From positions 4,033,073-4,097,072 of the forward strand of contig NC_080715.1 of the NCBI RefSeq assembly GCF_019097595.1: a DNA stretch of 64,000 nt, given 5' to 3'. Both the position numbers and the translations under genes were made by a program. The notes under the pieces were generated by a model. That model ran no database searches. It was not told where the DNA came from and saw only the letters and a list, made by a program, of their open reading frames with translations. Of the stretch, positions 49,424 through 60,945 are shown piece by piece. Positions within the stretch are counted from its first letter, which is position 1. Every line of letters begins with the position of its first letter. The stretch comes from Hemibagrus wyckioides. Lineage: Eukaryota; Chordata; Actinopteri; Siluriformes; Bagridae.

Positions 49424-52400
49424 ACTGTTTATCTAAAGAATGCATCACTCCGTGTTGTTCTGTTAGAGGAACATCAATCAACAGCACTGTGGTGTGATGA
49501 AGCAGAGTCACTGGAAGTGGATTTCCTGTAACAGCATGTGTTTATTCCTCTTACAGCACAGTGACCTGCTGGAAACTCTATTTTTATGAAATGAATTAAA
49601 TAATCAATCATGACATGGTACTCTGTAGCTGCTTACAGTTACACTGAGACAGAAAGACACAGAGAGAGAGAGAGAAAGAGCAAGACAGACAGACAGAGAA
49701 AAAGATAGTGAAATAGAAAAAGAGAGACGGACAGAAACATGAAAAGAGAGAGACAGAGAGAGAGAAAGTTATAGAGAAAAAGAGAGATGGATAGACACAT
49801 GAAGAGAGAGGGAGAGACAGAGAGACAGATTGGACACTGGACATGATATCTCTGCTTCAGGACAGTAATGTAGTGACTCACAGACAGATCCTCACTCGCT
49901 GTGTAACATACAGAAATACAAACACCTGCTGTTTACCTGCACACGGCTCCGGCGAAGAAGAAGAGCGTGAGTCCCGAGACGAAGAGGAAGAAACGCATCC
50001 TGTTAAACCCTGAAATATAAAACACACATCTATAAACTCCATCAGCGCACCGAGAATAAATAATATTAAGAGTTACAGGAGCAGGGAGATGTGGTGTGTA
50101 GGAGCGAGCTGCACACTAACTGGACTTTGTACCGAGAGCAAAGGTTCATTCGGAGTTTAACACGCAACAGAAACACAAATTGGAGCTGTTGCTATGGAAA
50201 CGTAAAACAAAAGATCTTTCTAAACAATCACAATCTACAAAGCTGGACACTGTGTGGATATCATTCGGTTACAAATATTGTATACTGAATATTCATAGCA
50301 AGATTTACATAGTCCTTCCCATATTCACAAAGCTCCGCCCCCCAGTACCCACAGTACCCAACTTTGGTGGAACTGCACTGTAAAAATTCTAAACAGAAAA
50401 CCAAGAAATGATAAAAACTAAAGGTTATGTCTGACTGAGCGGTCAGTGCGGTGCTCACTGTGTTTGGAGACATGTAGTGTGTACGCAGTGCTGGATCTGG
50501 GCGCCTTGGCCATGAAGAACACTTCCTCCTCGATGAGAGGGATGTCCACAGTCTTCTCCTTCTGAACCCCGGAGGGCCAGTAGTACTCCATCAGACACAT
50601 GGTGAGCTGTAGGAGGCTATCTGTGCTGTGGCAGGTTCTGTGTTCCATGGGGTACACAATCACGACGTCCTCGTGGCCTGTCACCTCGACCTGCAAGACC
50701 AGAGAATCGGTGTATCTATATAGTTACATCTAACACCTCACAACTGTTACAAAGCTATATGCATATCTCTGTCGTACAAATCTAAGCTGTTGCTATAGAA
50801 ACTACAGCATGATCTTCCTGACCAATCAGAATCCTTGAAGCCCGCCGCCGCTCTGGAATCATTAGTTACAAAGAAAGAGCAGAAACTAAACCAGTGGAAC
50901 CATGTGGTTAAATATACCATGGGGTCCAATCAGATTCAATATACACAAATGATCGAGGTATAAAAGCTAATATGTGACAATATCTATATTTTATGGTACC
51001 ATACTGCATACACTATATTGGCAAAGGTTTTGGGACGTCTGCCTTTACATGCACATGAATGTAATATGGAGTTGTCCCGCCCTTTGCAGCTATAACAGCT
51101 TCAACTCTTCTGGGAAGGCTTTCCACAAGGTTTAGGAGTGTGTTTATGGGAATTTTTGACCAGTCCTCTAGAAGCACATTTGTGAGGTCAGGCACTGATG
51201 TTGGACGAGAAGGCCTGGCTGGGTTGAGGTCAGGACTCTGTGCAGGACAGTCAAGTTCCTCCACACCAAACTCACTCAGTCATGTCTTTATGGACCTTGC
51301 TTTGTGCACTGGTGTGCAGTCATGTTGGAACAGGAAGGGGTCATCCCCAAATGAGCATGAATTGTCCAAAATGTCTTGGTATGAAGCTGAAGCACTAAGA
51401 GGAACTAAGGGGCAGAGCCCAACTCCTGAATTCAATGATTTGGAGGCAATATAACTTATTGGCAATATAATGTACATACGACTGAGCTATAAGCAACGAA
51501 ACGCTCAACGTCATGTGTGGCACTGATTTTATTATGAATTGTACTTGTGCTATGCCCCATTTCTGAGCTATGAATCCACACTGCAGCACACAGTGCTTTA
51601 TTTCATTATTAGTGCTGCAGCAGACTGTTCCAGAATCAGATTGTTTTGAGATACTCTTATCTATCTCACTACCCATTAGCATGTGATGATGTCATCACTG
51701 AATAACACTATTCGGGTTCAGGATTGAGAACGACTGATAAGAGCTGTGAGAAAAAAGCCACACACTCAGCTCTGTTATGATCAAAGACTCATACAGGAAG
51801 TGAAATTCAATCACGGTGCAGCAAAACTCTTCCTCCTACAGACTCACACGTACACGTTATCTCGAACCTCTGCGTTAGTATTAGAGTTAGCTTTAGGATA
51901 GGTAGGCATGTAGGGTGTGCTGACCCTTTACGGTACGTACATGGAAGGTGGACCAGTAATCTTTCCATTTGATTGCTGGACTGGTGTAGCAGAAGCACCG
52001 AGCCCCGTAGTAGGTGGAGGGATAGTCCGGCTTCACGTACGTGCAATCTGGAGACGAGAGTATGGGTTAATACGGCTAACGTTATCAACACATCACCGCC
52101 AGACCTCACGTGATTAGACCAACATCACTGTGTGTCTTTCTAATAAAGTGCCAGAACTGTTCTCTGGGTGGGAGGAGCTTACTCTGTCTCATCTGTCAAT
52201 CACAGAGACACTAGCCAATTATGTGGGTCTGTAAGATTATCTCTAGATTTATCTCTAACATTTATGCCAAAATGAGCAAGTCTGAGGCGATGGTGGTGAG
52301 GAAAATCTCCCCGAGATGATATGAGGAAGAAACATGTATCAACATATCAAACATGTATCAACATATCAACATGTACATTATTTACTGTCCAGTGTCACCT

Positions 52401-53930
52401 TCACCTTCTGAGCCTGGTTTCTCTCAAGGGAGAAACCAGGCTCAGAAGGTGAAGGTGACACTGGACAGTAAATAATGTACATGTTGATAATGTCCTTTCT
52501 ACAACAGCAACCAAAAGCTCTTGTGGAACTAAGAGGTCAGTGTATTTTCTGAGATCATTATAGACTTAGCACTAATTCCTTCCTGCCGAAAGCTGACTGG
52601 TTTTCATACTTTACCCTGATCGCTCCCAGCCGTCTGGGCACTTTAGCTTTTATGGAGTTTTGTGGGCGTCGCTATATGCAAATAAGCTGTCTCAGGAAGG
52701 CACTGTGCACTTTTTGTAGAACTATTTGCAGTTTGGTTTCACTTATGTAAACATTTACACTATAATAAAATAAAATAAAATAAAAAATAAAATAAAGAAA
52801 TAAAATGAAATAAAATAAAAAATTGATAAACAGGGCTAGTGTTCTGAAATACGTTCTACATTTATACTCATAGAAAACAGACTGAAAACCTTTGTGTGTA
52901 TAAATATATTAGTATCAAAACACGATATTCATTTTTCCTAAAACTTCCTCTACATTTCTTTACTTTTCCTGAATAAAAATGTCACGTGTCTTAGACAAGG
53001 TTTAATGTCCCAATTTTTTTTTAAATGTTTAATTCTTTTTTTAACCTTTTATTCTTTGACAATTAATATTTTTGTGGGGTTTGGTTATTTAAAAAAAAGC
53101 ATATAAATATTTACAATATAAATTAATTTAATTTTATTATTTTTTTTGGTGAGTAAATCCAGGCTGTAATATTAGATCATATTTTTGTTGTTGTGACATA
53201 CCCCGAAAATACATTAAATAATTTAAGAAAAATTAATTATTAAATTTGTATTATAAAAATATTAGATTTGTATTATAAAAGATAAGAAAATAATTTACAC
53301 TGATTTCAAGTTATTTATTTATTTACTTACTTATTTATTCTCATATATAGAAACTATATAATACTTAAGTCCAACCTTTAATGGACTGCTTAATTAAATT
53401 TTTTTATTTTTTTATAATTTTTTTTTTTACATTTAATTAACAGTTTAATGTTGAAAAAGATAAGTAAAGTTTTTAAATACTATACATTTTTCTGCTTATT
53501 TTTCTTCCATACATCGTGTGCAGTCCTGAGAGATTAAGTTTATATCTTATATTTAAGACCAATTTAAAAAGGATAAAAGCTTAAATATGATATAAATGTA
53601 CATTTATTTGTTATATTTCTTTACATGCATATAGCAACAAGCTAGCTAATCCTGCTAATATGCATTGCATTCACATTCACAGCTAGGATAAATAATGGCT
53701 AATAAGCACACTTCCGTGGCAGATTATTATAATAATTATTATAATTTTAAAGATAACTGATCTGAAATGAGATTTATTTCTTCAGACTCTTCTTTACTAG
53801 CTCAATGGCAAACGCTTAGCTCGCTAAGCTAGCACTTACCTGCATAGGAATATCCTCTGTTTCCTTCAGCGCGTGAGATGAAAATAATAATTAAACCTAT
53901 AGCACATACACTACTAACAAACCTCTCCAT
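44467..53930 (-). CDS. nemp2: NEMP2-type nuclear envelope integral membrane protein (nine exons)
   Basis: Joined exons, in transcript order: 53930-53840, 52047-51941, 50690-50459, 50009-49937, 48762-48669, 48471-48357, 46021-45796, 45107-44907 and 44812-44467. All have GT-AG sites and matching phases, giving 494 codons. The protein has a signal peptide (about 1-22), a lumenal Cys-containing domain (DCTYVKPDYP, GARCFCYTSP, HRTCHS) and five or six closely packed helices (about 148-310). A nucleoplasmic region with QVSWLLWTFLGLFQRRRSSK and LTEEEYREQAERHTRASLEE follows, then an acidic, Pro-rich tail. This is the NEMP/TMEM194 architecture of the inner nuclear membrane, linked in the family to nuclear envelope stiffness and Ran binding. 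NEMP2 is preferred over NEMP1 from its position beside MFSD6, as in tetrapods. Confidence 0.9.
44907..45107 (-). CDS. nemp2: NEMP2 exon 8
   Basis: Encodes the juxtamembrane and family-typical LLTEEEYREQAERHTRASLE and YCNNPGFPAWDTVLRLRAPQ. Its acceptor is fed by a (CT)n tract (45118-45150 as GA on the plus strand). Confidence 0.92.
45108..45600. repeat. GA-rich microsatellite block in NEMP2 intron 7
   Basis: A pure GA run at 45118-45150 adjoins the exon 8 acceptor. From about 45280 to 45590 long GAGA/GACA-rich sequence follows. Apparent frames of Leu/Ser repeats here are low-complexity artefacts. Confidence 0.85.
45796..46021 (-). CDS. nemp2: NEMP2 exon 7
   Basis: Encodes three hydrophobic stretches: YLLVSGFVSLVLCYRLG, TLSVMTWTLQAVGVVVACHG and VSWVLLSLLLGFKVLPLLLA. 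Acceptor GTGTCACAG; donor GTGCGC (minus strand). Confidence 0.92.
46892..47614. mobile_element. Inverted composite of two Tc1-type fragments
   Basis: The outer ends are near-identical inverted repeats (TACACTAAATTGGCAAAAG and the complement of CTTTTGGCAATATAGTGTA). The left half (to about 47230) has transposase-like sequence in plus sense, with SPDLNPIEHLWDELEWRL. The right half carries the same region in minus sense, with RPTS- and IPINTLLNLVESLPRRVE-type words. The two halves meet near 47225. Neither half is a complete element. Confidence 0.75.
48357..48471 (-). CDS. nemp2: NEMP2 exon 6
   Basis: Encodes QGLFLLLFGAGSGLSYLGIQ and KLINKREEILTLYWRELL. Donor GTAACG, acceptor TTCATTAAAG (minus strand). 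Confidence 0.9.
48485..48640 (-). mobile_element. Fragment of a common fish repeat
   Basis: TTTATTTGTATAGCGCTTAT, AACAATGGACAGTGTCTCAA and CGCTGCTTTACAAAAATATA are the reverse complement of the tail at about 61640-61700. Confidence 0.7.
48669..48762 (-). CDS. nemp2: NEMP2 exon 5
   Basis: Encodes SSIFFYISGISLGMTSIYLF and LLLALKKFIPS, a hydrophobic helix pair. Phase 0 at its 3' end, donor GTGAGT. Confidence 0.9.
49383..49420. repeat. (CA)n microsatellite
   Basis: Pure CA run in NEMP2 intron 4. Confidence 0.9.
49650..49830. repeat. GAGA-rich block in NEMP2 intron 4
   Basis: Imperfect GA and GACA repeats, one short distance from exon 4. Confidence 0.85.
49937..50009 (-). CDS. nemp2: NEMP2 exon 4
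   Basis: Encodes FNRMRFFLFVSGLTLFFFAG and AVC, the first membrane helix. Acceptor TTTATATTTCAG, donor GTAAAC (minus strand). Confidence 0.9.
50459..50690 (-). CDS. nemp2: NEMP2 exon 3
   Basis: Encodes the lumenal domain: VEVTGHEDVVIVYPMEHRTC, LTMCLMEYYWPSGVQKEKTV and EEVFFMAKAPRSSTAYTLHV. Acceptor GTCTTGCAG, donor GTGAGC. Confidence 0.92.
51009..51474 (-). mobile_element. Tc1-type element, shortened
   Basis: TACACTATATTGGCAAAGGT on the left and TTGGCAATATAATGTA on the right, both with terminal TA, in NEMP2 intron 2. The minus strand keeps VPDLTNVLLEDWSKIPINTL and SLPRRVEAVIAAKGG. It is the same family as 46892-47614 and internally deleted. Confidence 0.75.
51941..52047 (-). CDS. nemp2: NEMP2 exon 2
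   Basis: Encodes CTYVKPDYPSTYYGARCFCY and TSPAIKWKDYWSTFH. Acceptor CGTCTCCAG, donor GTACGT (minus strand). Confidence 0.9.
52262..52363 (-). mobile_element. Fish repeat fragment leading into the hairpin
   Basis: TGAGGCGATGGTGGTGAGGA and CCCCGAGATGATATGAGGAA match in reverse order the repeat at 61490-61570. A duplicated ATCAACATATCAA word follows. Confidence 0.65.
52364..52489. repeat. Near-perfect hairpin, 60-bp arms, 6-base loop
   Basis: Arm 52364-52423 is the exact reverse complement of 52430-52489; the loop is TCAAGG. Pairing stops with an A-A mismatch at 52363/52490. The arm contains GAGCCTGGTTTCTC and is derived from the repeat at 61440-61720. It lies in NEMP2 intron 1. Confidence 0.9.
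52490..53839 (-). other. NEMP2 intron 1, AT-rich
   Basis: Very AT-rich, with an AAAAT-type run near 52760-52820. No further feature. Confidence 0.5.
53840..53930 (-). CDS. nemp2: NEMP2 exon 1 (start and signal peptide)
   Basis: The minus strand reads MERFVSSVCAIGLIIIFISR then AEGNRGYSYA, a signal peptide, with donor GCAG followed by GTAAGT. It was too short to stand out alone and is joined by phase to exon 2. Confidence 0.85.
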
Positions 53931-54310
53931 AACAACTAACCTGGTAGTTAACAGAGCTGCGGTATTAAACCGATATGAGTTAAACAGCTAGCTAGGCTAA
54001 CTCAGCTAGCGGGTATTTTACTTTCAAATTCGGTGCATTGCCTTAAGGCATGACTATCCGAGCCAGAGCGGCTCGTCTCGCCAAAATGTTTTACGTTTGC
54101 ATTTTATAAATTTGTCTAATCACTAAGCTAACCTGTTTATCAAATAATAACTATAACATTCTAGTCTTCCAACAAATCCGGCTTAACATATCTTATTAAA
54201 TCAATTAAAAATTATTAAGATCGATTAGTGTGGCCTGATAGAGCCGATTAAACATTGAGATTCAAAAATAAACAACTCCACTTCCGGGTTCTGTGAACGG
54301 CAGCACAAAG
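53931..54310 (-). promoter_or_regulatory. NEMP2 5' flank and likely promoter
   Basis: No TATA box. GAGCGGCTCGTCTCGCC near 54064 and an ETS-like CTTCCGGG (54281-54288) are the only GC-rich signals. The transcription start is not defined. Confidence 0.35.
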
Positions 54311-54410
54311 GTCACGGAGGTGTCAAATAAAAAAAAGAATACTAAAAACTGTCCCAAATGACACGATCCATACGTTTTAATAACTAAAATGCGTGGAAAT
54401 TAAAGGATAA

Positions 54411-54775
54411 ATGTCATGATACAGTGCCCCTGGTGTAGGGGGGGGTTAGGGGTCCAACAGTGTCAGCGTTTTTGCATATCTTATAAGGAACCAGCTTATA
54501 AGCTGGGGTCAGAGCGCAGGTTGAACCCCAGGGTGGGTTGGGGGCTGGCTCCTGGGCCCAACAGTGGGGCTTGAATCCTGATCTTCCACTCAGCGACACA
54601 GAGCCTTAACCACTTGAGCTACCACTGCCTAATAAGCTGGGATATGCCATGACACGGCGCCCCTGGAGCAGGGAGGGTTAAGGGCCTTGCTCAAGGACCC
54701 AGCAGTAGCTTGGCAGTACTGGGCCTCGAACCCTGATCAGTGACCTAGAGCCTTAACTGTGTGAGCCGCCACTTC
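54411..54775 (-). mobile_element. Two tandem SINE copies, reverse orientation
   Basis: Two related units, 54411-54635 and about 54640-54775. Both have ATGNCATGACACGGCGCCCC-like starts, a GGGTTAAGGGCC or GGGTTAGGGGTCC stretch, and an end like CAGAGCCTTAACCACTTGAG / CTAGAGCCTTAACTGTGTGA. Confidence 0.7.
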
Positions 54776-56578
54776 CCTAAAGCTGGAACTTTCTCTTTTT
54801 TTTTTATTCTCTAATAATTAACTAATAATTCAGCTAATAATAATTATTAGTTTTATTAATAATAATAATAATAATAAAACTAATATTTTTTTTCAGATTC
54901 AAAACATGTAACAACAGTAAATAAAGTTTAAAAAAAAAGAAAGAAAACTATTCTTCAGATTAAGCAGACAGTGCATGACATCTTTGGGCCTCAAAAAGAT
55001 CAATTTTCATTTTTTTTTCCAGAATTTTTATTATTTAGAAATCTAATCCGTAACAGTGTAAACTATTCACACAGGCTGAACAGATTGTTTCCTGCTCAGT
55101 AAAATCCTTTACTACTGACGATAAAATTTCTTTTTTCTTTAAGGTTACATCCAGGATTTGTTTTTTCTTCTGCTTCTGTGTGCACAAAGGAAAGTGTACA
55201 CTGACTAATAAAAACACACACTGTTGTATATGTCTGGGATCCTGATGATCCATTTTCTAGCAGTCAGAAAGCTCTGGTTTCAGGAGGAAGAAACCATGAC
55301 AGGTCATGCTGTTACAGGAAAATAATCAACCACAGGGTGGTGTGATGCAGCACGACAGTGAGGAGTTGATATTGTTACCATCCAGAGGTGGATTATTTTA
55401 ATCAAGTAACTTCACATTCTGAAGTGTTTTATTTCTCTTACACCACAGCGATTTAACACTAATTTTTAACACTAATTAATTAATTATTTTTTTTATCCAG
55501 TTACATTTAATAATATTAATTAAATATATTAATTAGATCACTAATTAATTTATGATGAAAAGTTTGTTTGTTTGTTAATGTACATTTTTATTACCTTTTA
55601 TTATTGTTAATGAATGAATTATCGACACAGAGTGAAGATGAAAAAAACTTTCCTTTAACAGCGGCAATGACGCTTTTTTAAAATGAATCAATAACAAATC
55701 ACACTTTTGATCCATTTAAAGTTAAACGTAATGTCTGCAGTGCAAACAATTTCCTGTTATAATTCCTCAGTCTTGATGCGACGAAGCGCTGACGCTGGAG
55801 ACTCCTTCCGTAAGTGTTAGAAAGAAAACATCACTATATCAACAGTTACATGGTTTACTTTTGGTCCTAACATCTTTATCATTAGTCGTAGATGACGGAG
55901 CTCCACTGCTTTCTGACCAATCGGGATCCAGAATTCATCAGCTGTGTGACTTATACAAGAGACCTGTAGTAAATCTTTCTTGCCAAAAGGTTCGTCTGTT
56001 GTTCTTTCCATCATCCTGTCTACTGTGAAAGCTCTTTAAAAAGATTTTCCCAGAAGAAGCTTTTCTTTGTCTATATGAGAGCGTTAGAATCGATGCCCCG
56101 GAAATGAAAATGTCCCCCATTGTTTTTTTTGTCCTGCTTGCTGCAGTGAAACATCAAAGAAAGAGCTTTATATGCAATATTTTTTATCTTCACATGAAAC
56201 CATGATAAATCTCTCTCTCTCTCTCTCATATCCTTAACACACTGTGCCACAGACCGTGTCAGGCTGTGGGGAAAATGTAAAACCAAATATATAAGAAAAA
56301 AAAAAACTTTGCACAGACCAGATGAAAATGTCATCTCAGTGCAGCGCTCAGCCTTTGAAATGGAAGGGGGATTTTTGTGGTGGGCGTATGCACAGCAGGC
56401 GCCTGCTTTCTCATTTCTCTAGGATGCTGAGACGACAGTGGCTTTTCCTGACAGGTACACCCACGCCGGGCCGAGGCCTACTGTCACAGCTGCACTCTCT
56501 TTACACACACGCTGCACACCTCGCACTGCTGCACATGCCGCTGTTTCACTTTCAAACAATTCAGCTTTAACATCTCAG
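54776..56578. other. Intergenic, AT-rich, with dispersed repeat fragments
   Basis: Includes an AAT patch (about 54858-54880) and parts of the CCAATCAGA repeat (55300-55450 and 55740-55960). No gene supported. Confidence 0.4.
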
Positions 56579-57365
56579 CAGTTTCATGTTCCTATCCACG
56601 CTCCATCTTAGTTTACTAGTCGCAAACTAAATTTCTGATATTTTGTAGCACATAACCACGATCATGGAAACAGACAAAATGTTGCTTTCATGGATTAATA
56701 AGTCGGTAAGGATTTGTCTGAGGTCCACACACATTGTGCATTACAAACTTACTGTACAAAAAAAACATGCTTTTATACCAGACTGTAAACTTCAGGCTTC
56801 CACAAGATAACATGATGTGAAACAATACAAGGTGAAGTGAATAAGACTGAGTATCTCCTCATCATGGCTCCTGTTAGTGGGTGGGATATATTAGGCAGCA
56901 AGTGAACATTTTGTCCTCAAAGTTGATGTTAGAAGCAGGAAAAATGGACAAGCGTAAGGATTTGAGCGAGTTTGATGAAGGACCAAATTGTGATGACTAG
57001 ACCACTGGATCAGAGCATCTCCAAAACTGCAGCTCTTGTGGGGTGTTCCCGGTCTGCAGTGGTCAGTATCTATCAAAAGTGGTCCAAGGAAGGAACAGTG
57101 GTGAACTGGTGACAGGGTCATGGGCAGCCAAGGGTCATTGATGCACATGGGGAGTGAAGGCTGGCCCGTGTGATCCGATCCAACAGACGAGCTCCTGTTG
57201 TACAATGCACAGTGTGTGGACCTCAGACAAATCCTTACCGATGTGTTAATCCATGAAAGCAACATTTCGTCTGTTTCCATGATCGTGGTTATGTGCTTTA
57301 AAATATCAGAAATTTAGGTTGTGATTAGAAAAATAAGATGGAGCGTGAATAGGAACATGAAACTG
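56579..57365. repeat. Inverted repeat, about 163-bp arms, around a Tc1 fragment
   Basis: 56579-56742 and 57204-57365 are reverse complements of each other with scattered differences (shared: GGTAAGGATTTGTCTGAGGT, AGCACATAACCACGATCATG and their complements). The 461-bp centre holds a Tc1 piece at about 56880-57200. Confidence 0.8.
56850..57203 (+). mobile_element. Tc1 5' fragment (transposase N-terminus)
   Basis: It has GTGGGTGGGATATATTAGGC, then a start [16 protein letters not shown] and the helix-turn-helix region (GCAGCTCTTGTGGGGTGTTC). Stops and frameshifts follow, and it is cut off at CAGACGAGCTCCTGTTG, where the right arm of the inverted repeat begins. Confidence 0.75.
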
Positions 57366-58659
57366 TTCAGAATCTAAAGTAGACCTCTGGCTAATTCTTT
57401 CTGACCAATCAGAACCCAGAATTCTATCCACGCTATGCTGTAAATAATGTCCAAAATAACAAACACAGAGTTTCTGAAATGAAATGCACACTTTAGACAA
57501 ACGCAGAAAGCGGAAGGTTTGTATCAGCGCATGTAAGTAGCTCAGAGGTTAACCTTTAGGAAGTGAAAGGTGTCAGACAGGAAGATATTAGTGATGTGCG
57601 AAGACACCATTTCAAATTATTTCCATATTGCTGCATTGGAAATATCATGAGTCGGTTAAGTTGCTAATTCCAAACTGCACATTATGGTGTAGGTCAATAA
57701 AATATCATGTAGTGACATCACACCAAGTGAAGTGTGAACAGGCTTCCAGTGAGCAAGACATGAGAGAAAGGAGAGAGTAAAAATCATGATTCACTGGCCT
57801 TCACGCCAAACCGGAGGATCTTCTCAAGTGGAAATATCTTAAATAAGGGGAAAATTTAGCTAATATGTCTTACTGATAAAATATTAAAAATCAAATCTAG
57901 GATTCTATTCAGCCTGTGTTTTGATACTTTCAGACATTTCAACCTTATTTTGCTTCTTTCTAGAAATAAATGCTTCAAAATAAATGAATAGAAGATCTTC
58001 CCTCAGAACATAGCTAGAGTTTCTGAAGCTTAAACTGTCTAGAAATGGGTTTCATCATCAAATATCTGGTTGAGTGTAACGTTATACTAGGAAGACGCAG
58101 TATAGGTAAGATAAGATATTGACTTGCTGAAGAAAATGATATCATTTGTTGTTGTTGTTGTTGTGGTTTACTGAAGCAATGTCTTTGTCAATAAAAAAAT
58201 TTAGCCACGATTAGTCAAGGTGTTTGCATAAACTGTTTTGTTTTACGAAGATGCAGGATGTATCGAGCCACGAGGGGAAATTATTAGGAAAAACAGTCAG
58301 AAACAGACAGTTAGAGGAAGTTTTGTGGTTTCTTTTAAGATACAGAAAGTCCCGTTAAACAAAACTAGTGATGATTTTCGGGCAGCGCGTCATTTTGGCT
58401 TTTTTCTCTTTTTGTTTTTGCATATGAAAATGGAGATACAGGACACATGTCACGATTTGAAAAAGTACACACGATGAAAGGAAGTCGTTGCTCTAGGACA
58501 ACGATACAGACAGAATTCTGTACAAAAAAAAACAAGAAAGAAAAAGGTGGTTGGAAAATAAACACTCGTAGAATGCGTAGAATTCTTTGCAGCAACGGTT
58601 CCTCCGTTTCGAGCTCCACAGCTGCATTGTTGTAACCCTGTGAGTCAAAGCCGAGCTTT
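57366..58659. other. Intergenic, no gene supported
   Basis: A CCAATCAGA repeat fragment (57390-57440) and a GTT run (about 58149-58165) are present. Confidence 0.4.
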
Positions 58660-59000
58660 CGTATGTGGGACTCGGAGCGGTGACGGCAGAGCTGGCTCTG
58701 AGGATGGACGCCTCTCTACAAACACACACAGAAAAGAGAGACTTTTGTACTCGGTGTGATCAGTGGGCTCAAATCTGACACCCACAGCTACAGCCAGGCC
58801 TCTAAAGCCCATCCTACAGCCACAAACACTTCCACAGCCTCAGCCAGGAGAGAGAGGGAAGCTTAAAGGGACTTTTAGTGACCCACTGCTGGGCGTTGAC
58901 CCGTGCGTGGGCGGAGATGGCTTCTCCGTTCCCCACCTCGGCCCACTTTCTAGCTAATGCGTACACGGAGTCTTCTCTTCCAGTTCTGCAGGAAATATAC
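58660..59000. other. Complex non-repetitive stretch, possible conserved non-coding element
   Basis: No repeat family and no low complexity, moderate GC, with words such as TTGACCCGTGCGTGGGCGGA and TTTCTAGCTAATGCGTACAC. Both strands have short open frames, but there are no splice or domain signals. Confidence 0.35.
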
Positions 59001-59159
59001 AAATATTAAATCAGTATGCATCCTGCTCTTCGTCTCGGCGTCTACAGAGTTTACATCTGCGTATTAGAACTGCTTCTCGGTTTCAAATGGCTGTTTATGA
59101 AGTTTTTTTTTCCATTCTTGTTTCCTAAAGGAGAGTTTCAGAGAGACAAAAATAGAGAA

Positions 59160-59383
59160 AGAGAGAGAGAGAGATGAGAGATTGACATGAGCAATGAGCT
59201 GAAAAAAAAAGTGTGTATGTAGGCGGATGAGTGGGGGGACCGATCCTCAGCAGAGCCTGTTGGTAATTGCCGTCTGGGAAACATCAAACATGAAAAGACT
59301 CGATTCTTTCTTAAGATACAGAGTGAAAAATAAATCTAACCGTACATGATTTTATATTCCGCCTTATGCTTACGAGAGAGAGA

Positions 59384-59422
<39 letters not shown>

Positions 59423-59424
59423 CT
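59160..59424. repeat. GA microsatellites
   Basis: A short GA run near 59158 and a longer one at 59374-59423. Confidence 0.85.
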
Positions 59425-60789
59425 CTTCAGTTTAGTTGCTGGTCAGATTCATGACAGAACAAAAGAAACTCTGGAGTTTTGTTCTTATTCAAGTTTTCTA
59501 CCTTCAGATCTCATAAAGCATTTCCAAACACTTTCCTGGAACGTACTAGAAACCTGACTTGGATGTGTCCCAGAAGTGGGAAGTGAGAGTTACGTCCCAG
59601 TGAGTGAGTTATGTTGTATGAGATTAGCTTGCTAGCTAACATTGACTGATTTATGGTGGATTAAAATAAAGCAAATTTTATTAATATTATCTCACTAAAA
59701 AATATCAAGATCTGACTGTGACCTTATGGAAGAGGTGTTTTCTTTTCATTTCTTTTAGCTTCAGTTCATGGTACTCCTTAGCCCCGCCCCCTCATTTAAT
59801 TAACATTCCCACATACCAACGTTCTCACATTTCTGCGTCTCCTCCTGGTGCTGAAACCGAGAAGGAAAAGGAATGAAAACAAAATGTCTTCCTGTGTCAC
59901 ACGTGTGCTTCATATCCCAAAGAAAATACTATGAATAATTTTGTTCTAATTCCATACAGCTGACTTTTTGAACCAAGTGAAAATCATTCAATCTCTACAT
60001 TTCATAGCTTTTCTCTTGGTTGTGCTGCTTCCAGTAGTGTATATTTATGATAAGAGTATTTATCCAATCATATTTCAGACAGTGGATGACATCATGTGTC
60101 GCCAGGGTGAAAGACACCTGCCTTAAGGCCTTCAGAATCAATAGTGAAGGCGCCCGGAGCTTAAAATAAGTGGCAATGAAATTGTTACATTAACCAATCA
60201 GATTTCGAGTTGGCGTTACTGGGGCCATCTAACAGGCATACGATTACGTCAGCAATTTCCCGTCCTTTGATTGGATAATTGGAGTAGTCAGAGGCAGCAA
60301 ACCGCCCATATACATTGTTTCTATATTCACTGTGTCTCATTTCAGATCCTGCGTCCTCCGGAGATTGCAGTTTGCTGCATACGGCGTCAAGAATACCTTT
60401 TTTGAGAAAAGTAACTGTAATAAAATTGACTGTTCCTTGTGAGGTGTGAAATACTGTAGCCTAATTTCTTTTTTACTTTGATATTTAACGGTTGATTAGT
60501 ATCTATTGCCGTGGCGTCATGATGGTGTGAAATGCACGGCCCGCCACTGCTATTAATGATACTGTTAAAACACTGTAGAATTATTTTGTGTTCAACTTTG
60601 TGCAAGTCAAAAGAAAGAGCGTGAACTTTTATTTTCCCAAAGTCTCACTTGAGACAAATACCGTATTTAGCGAGAGCAGTGTAATGTGGTGTAACTCTTC
60701 ATCATTCGCTCTTTTATTTTTTCCCCACTCCATTCCTTTCTTTTCTTAAGAGTGTCTTTAATATAGAGAAAGAATAAACAGACTGGGTT
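59425..60789. other. Intergenic, no feature recognised
   Basis: No gene, array or named repeat is seen. Confidence 0.4.
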
Positions 60790-60945
60790 AACATGTCCAG
60801 CACGTGGTAGACATCTTTATCCAGAACCACTTACAATGATCTCAGTTATACCACTGAGTAGTTCCGGGTTTAGGGCCTTGAGCAAGGGCCCAGCAGTGGC
60901 AACTTGGGGGTGCATGGATAAGAACTTACAGCCTTCAGTGTAGTG
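60790..60945 (-). mobile_element. SINE tail fragment
   Basis: GTAGACATCTTTATCCAGAA, ACCACTTACAATGATCTCAG and GCCTTGAGCAAGGGCCCAGC match the fish SINE/L2 tail in reverse orientation. Confidence 0.65.
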
